9,468 nucleotides of DNA from Candidatus Neomicrothrix sp. UBA6944 (GTDB lineage: Bacteria > Actinomycetota > Acidimicrobiia > Acidimicrobiales > Poriferisodalaceae): assembly GCA_002448715.1 (NCBI GenBank), contig DJZU01000082.1, positions 1-9,468 of the forward strand. Direction: 5' to 3'. This document shows positions 1-6,081 of this stretch, piece by piece. A program made the translations under genes and the position numbers. The notes beneath the pieces were generated by a model. That model was not told where the DNA came from and did no database searches. It saw only the letters and a program-made list of their open reading frames with translations. How positions within the stretch are numbered: position 1 is the first letter of the stretch; every line of letters starts with the position of its first letter.

Positions 1-581
1 GCCCATCTTCCGAAGCGCTCATGGTCATCATCGTCGATACCCAATAGCTCACAGATCACTGGTATCGGATAGGGCCTACAGAAGTCAGCAACGAAATCGC
101 CGCCGCCTCTTTCAACTAAGGGTTCGAGGAGGCGGTCCGCATGCATTCGCATGAACGGTCGCAAAGCCTCGCTACTCGCTGGCGTGAACGAAGCACTTAC
201 GAGCCGTCGTAGGCGCCGATGGTCGTCACCTTCTACGGACAACAAATTCGGTCGCATCTGTACTTGGTCACCGGCACCGGGCAGCATGTCGCGTGCGCGG
301 TCGATGAGACTCTCAAAATTGATGTCGTCACGTTCCTCAGATTGGAGCGAACTAACGCCCGAGAGCACCGTTATCCATGCAGAGTCGCGGAGAATCTCGC
401 GAGTTTGGTCGTAGCCAAAAACCAATGGTCCCGCTGGGGTTCGAACAGCCCAATGTCCTGTCATTTGAAGTTGTTGTGTGGCTGCTACTAGTTCGGCGAA
501 ATCCGAAATGGCAAAGTCAACGAAAGGCAGAGCTCCGGGGGCTGTGGTGTCAACGAGTTCAGTTTGATTGTGATGACTCAC
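1..581 (-). CDS. Cytochrome P450, N-terminal part (runs off the window)
   Basis: This is a bacterial soluble cytochrome P450, a haem monooxygenase that hydroxylates small molecules using electrons from a redox partner. 193 codons are visible; the C-terminal part with the haem-ligand cysteine lies beyond the window edge. The recognisable region is the C-helix block near residues 116-134, with SVEGDDHRRLRRLVSASFTP containing the His121-x3-Arg125 pair that normally contacts the haem propionates. It is followed by the D/E-helix region and PYPIPVICELLGI (about residues 170-182), typical of actinobacterial P450s. The start is GTG at 581, chosen because GGAGG lies 8 bases upstream (590-594); the frame is closed by a TAG at 642-644. 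It follows the FAD oxidoreductase on the same strand after 68 bases, so co-transcription is possible, but the gap also holds a perfect palindrome. The substrate cannot be told. I found the frame by translating the minus strand by hand. Confidence 0.95.
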   Translation of the reverse strand, partial: MSHHNQTELVDTTAPGALPFVDFAISDFAELVAATQQLQMTGHWAVRTPAGPLVFGYDQTREILRDSAWITVLSGVSSLQSEERDDINFESLIDRARDMLPGAGDQVQMRPNLLSVEGDDHRRLRRLVSASFTPASSEALRPFMRMHADRLLEPLVERGGGDFVADFCRPYPIPVICELLGIDDDDHERFGRW

Positions 582-589
582 TCCATCAA

Positions 590-594
590 CCTCC
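590..594 (-). promoter_or_regulatory. Shine-Dalgarno site deciding the P450 GTG start
   Basis: Read on the minus strand, GGAGG ends 8 bases before the GTG at 581. No other start codon in this frame is as well placed, so the site fixes the P450 start. Confidence 0.8.
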
Positions 595-609
595 GCCGGA
601 GAGAGTGAG

Positions 610-621
610 TTTAGCGCTAAA
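610..621. promoter_or_regulatory. Perfect palindrome TTTAGCGCTAAA upstream of the P450
   Basis: A perfect 12-base palindrome sits 28 bases upstream of the P450 start, between the FAD oxidoreductase and the P450. Read on the minus strand it overlaps a TATTTT that could be a -10 element, although I see no convincing -35. The same half-sites TTTAG/CTAAA recur in the palindrome at 3826-3839. A dimeric repressor operator is the natural reading, but this is inference. Confidence 0.5.
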
Positions 622-649
622 TATTGGGAAAACCCCGACGTCTAGCACG

Positions 650-1954
650 CTATCCGCCACTAATTGCCGTTTCAGCGGCAATTCGGCCGGACACCATGGC
701 ACCTTGTATCGACGGGGTGGTTCGATGATCACCGGCGATCACTACTTCTTCGGTAAGCGGAGTGCGCCGTCGGAAGGCTGCTCCAGGGACAAACACTGGC
801 TGAGCGTGCTCAACAATTCCGTGTTTGATGAGTTTCCATGATTCACATTGACTTCCGAAGATTCGAGTCAACTGTTGTTGTGCCTCAGCGAGAGGAGCGT
901 CGCGTTGTGTTGTCGGACCCGCAGCCACAACCAGTACCGAACCTTGGGGCGCGTACTCCGGAGCCACGTTGCTCATAATTGCGATATTCCTGCATGGGCC
1001 ATCAGCAGATGGAAGAAGATGAATTGCCTTGCTGTCATTAGGCGGTTCGACTGCCGAGAAATACGCGTGCCACTGCGATCTACCTGGACGCGCCGTTGCA
1101 TTGAGTAAGCGAGCCGCCGATGGTTCTTCGGTTGCTATAACGATCCGTCGAGCGGCAATTTTTTGCCCGCCAGCGAGAAAAACTGTTGAACCATTTATCT
1201 GTTCCACTGCTGCGCGCAGATGTATCGAGTCGCCAGGTAGTCGCGCCGCCATTTGATCAGGAATTTCTTGCATGCCCTTCGCTGGAACAGCCGCCGGACC
1301 CACAACGAGACAACGAATGATGAGACACGCCAGTCGCGCTGAACCCTCAAGTGACGATGTCAATTGAATTCCGGACAGCAGCGGCTCCCACAGCTTTTCT
1401 ATCGACTTATCCGAAAATTTCTGCGTCTTCAAAAAATCACCTACTGAAAGATCATCAACACGCTCAAGAATTCCGGTTTCCGATCTCAAAAGCCTGAGGG
1501 CTAGCTTCACTAAACGGATGCGATCGGTCGGAGTCAAAAGCTGTGTTCGTAAGCCTGCAAGAATCGCGCTCGGCGAGCTTCGTGGGTCCAACAGCTCAGT
1601 AAACGAATCACCGTCCCGCACATTCACACCCCGGGCAAACGGGCGGAGGTCAAGAGCCGCTAAATCAAGGTAATTAGCTATTTCGGGATAAGCGGTAAGT
1701 AGGACTTGGAAGCCTCGATCTAACGTAAAGCCACTGTCGAAATCTGTTCGCACTCGCCCACCGACCGCGTCGCCAAGTTCAAGAAGGACAACTTCTCGAC
1801 CTCGCCGATGCAAGGTAAGAGCCGCCGTCAGGCCCGCCAATCCGGCACCGATCACCACAAACTCCGATTCGGACGGCGGAGATGGAGTTGGTTGCAGCTC
1901 GTCTTGGAAATCCATATCTAAGGACCATTCGAGTGAAGGGACATTGTGTTCCAC
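650..1954 (-). CDS. FAD-dependent oxidoreductase, amine oxidase / protoporphyrinogen-oxidase-like family
   Basis: A flavoprotein of the amine-oxidase/HemY/phytoene-desaturase superfamily (434 aa). The FAD-binding Rossmann fold begins at residues 33-42 with VVIGAGLAGL (Gly36, Gly38, Gly41). Glu59 ends strand 2, and GGRVRT at 65-70 is the usual second FAD contact. The stretch GFTLDRGFQVLLTAYPE (about 75-91) is characteristic of a subgroup annotated simply as FAD-dependent oxidoreductase. The C-terminal FAD motif is at about 405-431, with GD followed by SIQGAMVSGRIAA. The substrate is unknown; dehydrogenation or oxidation of a hydrophobic or amine compound is likely from the family. The first start is GTG at 1954, which has no clear ribosome-binding site and gives about 30 residues before the fold. 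ATG at 1915 (421 aa) is an alternative. It may form an operon with the P450 downstream. It is divergent from the membrane gene at 2142. Confidence 0.93.
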   Translation of the reverse strand: MEHNVPSLEWSLDMDFQDELQPTPSPPSESEFVVIGAGLAGLTAALTLHRRGREVVLLELGDAVGGRVRTDFDSGFTLDRGFQVLLTAYPEIANYLDLAALDLRPFARGVNVRDGDSFTELLDPRSSPSAILAGLRTQLLTPTDRIRLVKLALRLLRSETGILERVDDLSVGDFLKTQKFSDKSIEKLWEPLLSGIQLTSSLEGSARLACLIIRCLVVGPAAVPAKGMQEIPDQMAARLPGDSIHLRAAVEQINGSTVFLAGGQKIAARRIVIATEEPSAARLLNATARPGRSQWHAYFSAVEPPNDSKAIHLLPSADGPCRNIAIMSNVAPEYAPQGSVLVVAAGPTTQRDAPLAEAQQQLTRIFGSQCESWKLIKHGIVEHAQPVFVPGAAFRRRTPLTEEVVIAGDHRTTPSIQGAMVSGRIAAETAISGG

Positions 1955-2020
1955 GAGTCAATCATCGGCGACTAACCCAACCTACACACCCCCAACCGCT
2001 GAAACGTCGACCGGCTTTAT

Positions 2021-2027
2021 AGGAGGT
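2021..2027 (+). promoter_or_regulatory. Orphan perfect Shine-Dalgarno-like AGGAGGT
   Basis: AGGAGGT is fully complementary to the 16S rRNA tail, yet no ATG, GTG or TTG follows at a usable distance on the plus strand; the nearest candidate, a GTG, lies about 25 bases away. It falls in the 187-base divergent spacer 1955-2141. I see no convincing promoter hexamers elsewhere in that spacer. It may be chance or a remnant. Confidence 0.25.
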
Positions 2028-2141
2028 CACTTACCGAGAATCTTCTTCTGGTGCACCCAGCCAGTAGGCACTCGTTCTAGATTGTGCTCATTCGGTTGGG
2101 ACCAGTCGCAAAATGACTGAAACATAAGGAGTAAACCACTG

Positions 2142-2510
2142 ATGCAACAAAACACTTGGGTTCAGCTAATGGCCATGCGCGGTAAGGACGCTCAGGCGAT
2201 CATCTTGCCGTACGTCTTGTCGGTACTGGGAGTCTTCACATTCATCATTTGGGGAGGAGAAACTGCAGATACCGGCGCTGTGCAACTTGCCGTCGCAGCC
2301 TGGGTAGTACTTGGTTCTCTGTGGACTCTTCTGTGGTTTGACGGCGTACTGGCCGATGTTGGTGCTGGGATGCAGGACATGGACGGGGAAGTTGCCGGCA
2401 GCAACATGGGACAAAACTTTGCAAAAGCTCCGTTTGCGTTGTTTCGCGGCTTCAACGCGCTCGTGATCGTCATCATGGCCGTGCTACAAATTTCGGCTCT
2501 TTACGCGTAA
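2142..2510 (+). CDS. Small three-helix membrane protein, unknown function
   Basis: A 122-residue integral membrane protein that I do not recognise. Three hydrophobic helices are visible at about residues 20-38, 47-66 and 100-120. After helix 2 comes an acidic, methionine-containing segment (about 67-85, with WFDGVLADVGAGMQDMDGE), probably cytoplasmic or on a membrane surface. There is no cleavable signal peptide and no cysteine. The start is secure: AAGGAG at 2126-2131 lies 10 bases before the ATG. The gene stands alone between a divergent spacer and a strong hairpin 10 bases after its stop. It resembles the truncated gene at 9231 in helix layout and in a shared LL-x-FD motif after helix 2, so the two may belong to one lineage-specific family. 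Confidence 0.85.
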   Translation: MQQNTWVQLMAMRGKDAQAIILPYVLSVLGVFTFIIWGGETADTGAVQLAVAAWVVLGSLWTLLWFDGVLADVGAGMQDMDGEVAGSNMGQNFAKAPFALFRGFNALVIVIMAVLQISALYA

Positions 2511-2520
2511 CAATTTTGAG

Positions 2521-2559
2521 TCCTTTGTTGGTCGCCGCGAAACGGCGACCAACAAAGGA
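2521..2559. terminator. Strong 17-bp hairpin after the small membrane gene
   Basis: Two perfectly complementary 17-base arms (2521-2537 and 2543-2559) flank a CGAAA loop, starting 10 bases after the stop of the membrane gene. No T-run follows on either strand, so it would be a U-less terminator of the kind reported in actinobacteria, or an mRNA-stabilising stem. It also separates the gene from the SnoaL-like gene at 2608. Confidence 0.75.
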
Positions 2560-2607
2560 ACAACTCGAAATATTTGTTCGCTAATCAGCTGAAACCAACA
2601 AGGCAAT

Positions 2608-3012
2608 ATGGACAACTCATCTGAGTTAGAAGCAGTCAACAGTTCTTTTTATGCCCATTTTGAAGCAGCGAACATTCAAGGGATGTCTGATCTTTGGGTT
2701 AACTCCAACGAGGTGTGGTGCACACACCCCGGCTGGCCGACAATTTTCGGATGGGATCAAATCCGAGTGTCTTTCGAACAGATCTTCTCAGGCCCTGAAC
2801 TCCCCCAGTTTTTGACCTCCAACGTTCGCTTCCATGGAAACGACCAGGCTGCTTGGGTATTCGTTGAAGAGAACCTTCTTGGATCGTCGCTATCGGCCGT
2901 CGCTGCTGTCAACGTATTTAAACGTGTCGCGGGGACTTGGAAGATGGTCGGTCACCAGGCAGCGCCCCTCATACCCGACCTAGATCTCACCTCGGGGCCA
3001 GAGACCAATTAA
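2608..3012 (+). CDS. SnoaL-like / NTF2-fold protein (SnoaL_3 or DUF4440 type)
   Basis: A 134-residue cytoplasmic protein of the NTF2-like superfamily, small cone-shaped folds used as enzymes or ligand-binding domains. The diagnostic pattern is VWCTHPGWPTIFGWDQI (residues 36-52), matching the typical W-x-x-HP-x-x-x-x-x-G-x-x-x-I block. It is followed by a central strand with AAWVFVEENL (81-90), then AAVNVFKRVAGTWKMVGHQAAP (99-120), the closing strands with Trp111 and His116. Length is normal for a single domain. The specific function is not predictable; family members range from polyketide cyclases to stress proteins. The ribosome-binding site is weak (AAGG 4 bases before ATG). Its TAA overlaps the TAA of the convergent zinc-ribbon gene. 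Confidence 0.9.
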   Translation: MDNSSELEAVNSSFYAHFEAANIQGMSDLWVNSNEVWCTHPGWPTIFGWDQIRVSFEQIFSGPELPQFLTSNVRFHGNDQAAWVFVEENLLGSSLSAVAAVNVFKRVAGTWKMVGHQAAPLIPDLDLTSGPETN

Positions 3013-3701
3013 CTCAAAAGTCGGAAACTCTGGCCACACGCATTGCATTTCGTGTCACCCATAGAGGTAGACAGTTCAGCAGACCCACAATATGGGCAAT
3101 ACATGGCTGCTGGGTGAGGAGCAACAGCGTGGTCTCGCGCTGCGCGACGTGCCGCAATGAAATCGATGACGGCGAGTAGCGAACAAGCCGACTGCAAGAC
3201 AGCTAATAGCGCGAGGATTCGTCCCGGCATTACGTCAAAATCAAGCCAGATCAGTGCCCAGACGTAGCAACTATAAACAAGCGCACCAATCCAGCAGATA
3301 GCTCGTAGCGTCGCTCGTTCGGCGATAACAGAAATGATCGCGCAATAGGTGATCGCCACTGCCGCGACGGCAACTGTTCCTATAGGGCGACCCAACACAT
3401 CGGGCGGCGCTGCTCCCCAAATCAGCGCGATAACTACCAGACCCATAAGGAGCGAAGAACCAGATCCAATGGGCCAGAGCACCTTCAGCTGGGGCCTAAA
3501 TTTACCAAGCTCGATACTGACCAAACTGGCAGCTGTGATCACCAGCAAAAAGCTTGTCCCATGGACCCGCGCTACGAATTCTGTGCTTCCACCGATAACG
3601 ATCCCCGCTGCGGCAAGCACAGCGTTAACGATCACAACCCACTTCAAGGTCCGCTTAACCAAGGATTTGTTTGGCGACAAGATATTCGCGATGGACCTCA
3701 C
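3009..3701 (-). CDS. Six-helix membrane protein with C-terminal zinc ribbon
   Basis: A 230-residue protein of unknown function. Hydrophobic helices are visible at about 21-38, 50-65, 74-98, 107-126, 134-154 and 161-183, so probably six transmembrane spans. After a short basic linker (AARRAARDHAVAPHP) comes a zinc ribbon with Cys202-x2-Cys205 and Cys219-x2-Cys222, in YCPYCGS and KCNACGQSF. Such ribbons tether a metal-binding or protein/nucleic-acid-binding module to the membrane, and with six helices both termini are expected in the cytoplasm. The start is GTG at 3701, supported by AGGAG 8 bases upstream. It is transcribed away from the lipoprotein/oxygenase operon and shares the repeat-rich control region 3702-4042. 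It is convergent with the SnoaL-like gene. Confidence 0.85.
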   Translation of the reverse strand: MRSIANILSPNKSLVKRTLKWVVIVNAVLAAAGIVIGGSTEFVARVHGTSFLLVITAASLVSIELGKFRPQLKVLWPIGSGSSLLMGLVVIALIWGAAPPDVLGRPIGTVAVAAVAITYCAIISVIAERATLRAICWIGALVYSCYVWALIWLDFDVMPGRILALLAVLQSACSLLAVIDFIAARRAARDHAVAPHPAAMYCPYCGSAELSTSMGDTKCNACGQSFRLLS

Positions 3702-3709
3702 AGGTAAAT

Positions 3710-3714
3710 CTCCT
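3710..3714 (-). promoter_or_regulatory. Shine-Dalgarno site deciding the zinc-ribbon gene GTG start
   Basis: Minus-strand AGGAG ends 8 bases before the GTG at 3701, which fixes the start of the zinc-ribbon membrane protein. Confidence 0.75.
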
Positions 3715-3825
3715 GTTATGCGACCTCACAGAGCACGGTAACCGTTCTCGAGCTTGCGGCGTGACCGTTTGCAGAAGTCGTCAGAAATTCAATATTTCTC
3801 GGCAGCCAAGTTGCCGACTCAGATT

Positions 3826-3839
3826 ATTTAGTACTAAAT
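3826..3839. promoter_or_regulatory. Perfect 14-base palindrome ATTTAGTACTAAAT
   Basis: Perfect dyad symmetry over 14 bases in the divergent control region. The inner 12 bases have the form TTTAG-N2-CTAAA, the same half-sites as the palindrome ahead of the P450 (610-621). It overlaps the spacer and putative -10 of a candidate plus-strand promoter, as expected for a repressor operator. Confidence 0.5.
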
Positions 3840-4042
3840 TAGTTTTCGGGAGGTCCCCCCACCTCTTCAAAGCCTTCGGGTCAGCATGTGGGAGTCACCT
3901 TCTATAGCTGTCCCGGAGGCTTGCCCCCTTTTGGAACCGTCTATCTTGATAACAACCTGACTGATGACACACGATGCGAGATTTGGGAGAGCCCGTGTCA
4001 CACAATTCCACTTTGACCCCCGCTGACCGGAGACCGCTAGCA

Positions 4043-4546
4043 GTGGCCAAAAGACTTATAACGGCCATCTCGGCGGTTGGGTTACTGGCATGTTGCGCGT
4101 CGACTTCTTCTGAGCAAGTGTCCACCCCTGCAACCACTGCGCCGGCTGAGCCTGCGACTACGACGACGAATCCAAACGAAACCGCCACGTGCATGGAGCC
4201 CTATAAAGCGGAGGTCCACAATCGGATCTTGATGCAAATCGATTTACTAGGGGTTGGCGCGTTCGAAGAGGCACGAGAGCACGCGTCGACATCATTTAGA
4301 AATTCAGTCGATGTCGCTGGATTTCAGGAAATGATCGAATCAGGTTTTCCATTTCTGTTGGAAAATTGGCCGATCGCGTTCGGTCGCTGTCGAATAACCG
4401 ACGGAACAGCGACAGTTGAGGTCCGCGTCGGCGAAGAGCCCGCTATCACTCTCATCTACTTCTTGATCCAATCGGATAATCGTTGGTGGATCGATGGTGC
4501 CTCGCCCGCAGTTGATGGTCTTGCTGACAAGGTTGAATCGTCATGA
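4043..4546 (+). CDS. Lipoprotein with NTF2-like C-terminal region
   Basis: A secreted, lipid-anchored protein of 167 residues when started at the GTG at 4043. From this start the signal peptide is textbook: MAKR, a hydrophobic core ITAISAVGLLA, then a lipobox with Cys17 (or the adjacent Cys18). GGAG at 4029-4032 lies 10 bases before the GTG. An ATG at 3974 would give 190 residues but puts 23 extra polar residues before the signal peptide and lacks a ribosome-binding site. A Thr/Pro/Ala-rich linker (about residues 20-47) spaces the mature domain from the membrane. The C-terminal domain has strand-like ATVEVRV and IYFLIQSDNRWWIDGA, resembling NTF2-like DUF4878-type lipoproteins. The stop TGA overlaps the ATG of the MpaB-family gene (ATGA at 4543), so translation is coupled and a shared role is likely. 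Confidence 0.82.
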   Translation: MAKRLITAISAVGLLACCASTSSEQVSTPATTAPAEPATTTTNPNETATCMEPYKAEVHNRILMQIDLLGVGAFEEAREHASTSFRNSVDVAGFQEMIESGFPFLLENWPIAFGRCRITDGTATVEVRVGEEPAITLIYFLIQSDNRWWIDGASPAVDGLADKVESS

Positions 4547-5430
4547 CTCTGCAGGAAAGATTGACTGCCAGCGTGGTCAAGTTGTTCTCCGAAGGCGATC
4601 AACCATTAGCTCACACCCACCTGTACCCAAACGACCCGGGCCTATTTGGTCCCGACAGTGTTAGCTGGAAAATAATGGGTGACGTGTCGAGCTTTGCCGG
4701 AGGAGTGCGGGCTCTTCTCCTCCAAGCATTACACCCCGAAGTTGCTGCAGGCGTGGCGGATCACTCCGCGTACAAGTCGGATCCCCTGGGTCGTCTCAAC
4801 CGAACATCTCTTTTCGTTACCACTGCTAACTACGGATCGATGCCCGAAGTGCAATCAGCAGTGCAGATGGTGACCAAAGCACATGGACCCGTTAACGGCG
4901 TTTCAGAGCGTGGGTTCTCCTACTCAGCTAACCAACCGCAACTGGCCGCGTGGGTGCAAAATACTCTGACCGATTCTTTTCTTGAGGCATATCAAACTTT
5001 CTGTCGTCCCCTGGAACGTGAAGAAGCAGACCAATTTGTGGAGGAACAAGCCAAAATCGGGGCGCTTTTAGGTGTTGTTGAACTCCCCCAAACCGCGGAA
5101 GACCTCCGGTCTTGGATCGTTCATCACCCTGACCTAGCTGAGTCAAAAGCTCTCCACCAAGCGTGGAATTTCTTACGCAACCCACCATTGAATACTGGCC
5201 AGCTCGTCGGCTACAAGGTCATAAGGGCGGCAGCGGTAGCGACTTTGCCCAATACCTTCAACCAGTTAACGCACGCGACTTCATCCAGGGGAGCTATTTT
5301 CGCTGGTCGACGTATCATCGGGTCGCTTCGTTGGGCCATGAAGTACAGCCCTGCGTGGAAAGCAGCTCTCGACCGATGCGGTGCAACTTATGATCACACT
5401 AAGTTCCGGTCGTTCGAAGATCGGCCCTAA
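4543..5430 (+). CDS. MpaB-family oxygenase (DUF2236 / rubber-oxygenase catalytic domain)
   Basis: A 295-residue member of the MpaB/Lcp catalytic-domain family, predicted haem-dependent oxygenases related to fungal MpaB and latex-clearing protein. Recognisable blocks are LLLQALHPEVAAGVADHSAYKSDPLGRLNRT split over residues 58-88 (His64, His74, Asp80, Arg84, Arg87, Thr88), HGPVNGVSERGFSYSAN (114-130) and the helix AAWVQNTLTDSFLEAYQTF (135-153). In relatives as I remember them, this helix reads WVH and is preceded by NDP; here it reads WVQ (Gln139) preceded by NQP, so one presumed active-site histidine is replaced. The length is usual for the bacterial family. It is coupled by ATGA to the upstream lipoprotein. 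The substrate is unknown, and retention of haem chemistry is uncertain because of the substitution. Confidence 0.92.
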   Translation: MTLQERLTASVVKLFSEGDQPLAHTHLYPNDPGLFGPDSVSWKIMGDVSSFAGGVRALLLQALHPEVAAGVADHSAYKSDPLGRLNRTSLFVTTANYGSMPEVQSAVQMVTKAHGPVNGVSERGFSYSANQPQLAAWVQNTLTDSFLEAYQTFCRPLEREEADQFVEEQAKIGALLGVVELPQTAEDLRSWIVHHPDLAESKALHQAWNFLRNPPLNTGQLVGYKVIRAAAVATLPNTFNQLTHATSSRGAIFAGRRIIGSLRWAMKYSPAWKAALDRCGATYDHTKFRSFEDRP

Positions 5431-5440
5431 CCCGGAGTCG

Positions 5441-5462
5441 TCACAAAAACCGATCGGTGTGA
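5441..5462. terminator. Possible hairpin between convergent genes
   Basis: The 42-base gap between the MpaB-family gene and the convergent small gene contains TCACA (5441-5445) and TGTGA (5458-5462) flanking the self-complementary CCGATCGG. It could serve as a weak bidirectional terminator; there is no T-run. Confidence 0.3.
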
Positions 5463-5472
5463 TCCATCGGAA

Positions 5473-5817
5473 TTAACCCAGTTCAGGAAAGATGTCCTCC
5501 AATTCGGTCACTATCCAATCGCTGACAGCACACACTTGATCAAAAAACGGAAGGTGAGTACTCATCATCTCAGTAAACCGGAGCCCTCGAACTAACAACT
5601 CGGCGTCCGCTCGTGACATTGGGATACCTCGTTCGGTCGCTGACATCGAAACCCATTCTTGGCTGTTCCACGCAAGAACCAACCGTCGATCTAGAGCATC
5701 GAGCCGCCCATCAGAATCTTCGACCTCGTGGTCTGACAAGATTCCCAAAATCTGACGTAGAGCCGCTGCGCCTTCAATAGGCAACATCATGGTCTCCCCT
5801 AAAGAGTCAGAAGACAT
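5473..5817 (-). CDS. Small acidic protein of unknown function
   Basis: A 114-residue soluble protein that I do not recognise. It is acidic (DHEVEDSDGRLDALD, ELEDIFPELG), has no signal peptide or membrane helix, and is probably mostly helical. One cysteine lies near residue 95. The start is well supported: AAGGA at 5827-5831 lies 9 bases before the ATG, and a promoter at 5847-5875 would give a short 5' leader of about 20 bases. It is monocistronic, convergent with the MpaB-family gene. A second start at Met10 or Met11 is possible but less well placed. Confidence 0.75.
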   Translation of the reverse strand: MSSDSLGETMMLPIEGAAALRQILGILSDHEVEDSDGRLDALDRRLVLAWNSQEWVSMSATERGIPMSRADAELLVRGLRFTEMMSTHLPFFDQVCAVSDWIVTELEDIFPELG

Positions 5818-5846
5818 TGGGCTCTTTCCTTCTTGAGATAGCTCGC

Positions 5847-5875
5847 AAAATAGATCTTGGGTGTCCTGATCTCAA
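5847..5875 (-). promoter_or_regulatory. Sigma-70-type promoter of the small acidic gene
   Basis: On the minus strand TTGAGA (5870-5875) and TATTTT (5847-5852) are separated by exactly 17 bases, 29 bases ahead of the ATG at 5817. An AGATC/GATCT inverted repeat (5852-5856 and 5868-5872) spans the spacer and could bind a regulator. Confidence 0.55.
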
Positions 5876-5985
5876 ACTCTTTGGCGCAAGCTGTTGGTTG
5901 AATCCGAAATGGTGAACTGGTGTCGGTAGTCTTCGGGGACACAAATACTTCCTCGAGGTACTACATCTGAGGCAGTGATCTATCG

Positions 5986-6058
5986 GCCCCCGTAGCTCAG
6001 GGGATAGAGCGTCGGTTTCCTAAACCGTGCGTCGCAGGTTCGAATCCTGCCGGGGGCG
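5986..6058 (+). tRNA. tRNA-Arg (anticodon CCT)
   Basis: A complete 73-base cloverleaf decoding AGG. The acceptor arms GCCCCCG and CGGGGGC pair fully, the D-arm is GCTC/GAGC, the anticodon loop TTCCTAA has CCT at 6019-6021, and the T-arm is GCAGG/CCTGC around TTCGAAT. The discriminator base is G and CCA is not encoded. The outermost anticodon-stem pair (27-43) is a T-T mismatch. No repeated tRNA 3' end is seen elsewhere in the window, so there is no sign of an integrated element here. Confidence 0.97.
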
Positions 6059-6081
6059 CTCAGTCGCCGTATTTTCATCAA

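Larger units (their letters stand above)
3702..4042. other. Divergent control region between zinc-ribbon gene and lipoprotein operon
   Basis: 341 bases without a supported gene. It holds three neighbouring inverted repeats: AGAAAT/ATTTCT (3783-3799), TCGGCA/TGCCGA (3799-3817) and the 14-base palindrome at 3826-3839. A possible plus-strand promoter overlaps the last: TTGCCG (3811-3816), an 18-base spacer, then TAAATT (3835-3840). A weak hairpin GAGGT/ACCTC lies near 3850-3865. A 24-codon reading frame from ATG 3886 has no ribosome-binding site and I do not call it. Confidence 0.5.

Noticed and set aside
377..841. Plus-strand frame of 154 codons
   Set aside because: It is antisense to the P450 start and the oxidoreductase end, both of which show clear family motifs; the plus-strand product has none.
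3349..3741. Plus-strand frame of 130 codons
   Set aside because: Antisense to the zinc-ribbon membrane protein; its composition is the complement of hydrophobic helices.
3886..3960. A 24-codon leader-like reading frame
   Set aside because: No Shine-Dalgarno sequence, no amino-acid run suggesting attenuation, and no hairpin pair after it.
3974..4042. ATG 3974 as start of the lipoprotein
   Set aside because: No ribosome-binding site, and it would place 23 polar residues ahead of a signal peptide that is complete from the GTG at 4043, which has GGAG at a suitable distance.
5986..6058. tRNA-Arg as an integration site of a mobile element
   Set aside because: No duplicate of the tRNA 3' end, integrase or phage-like gene is present in the window; the GGTTCGAA at 438-445 is a short chance match inside the P450 gene.
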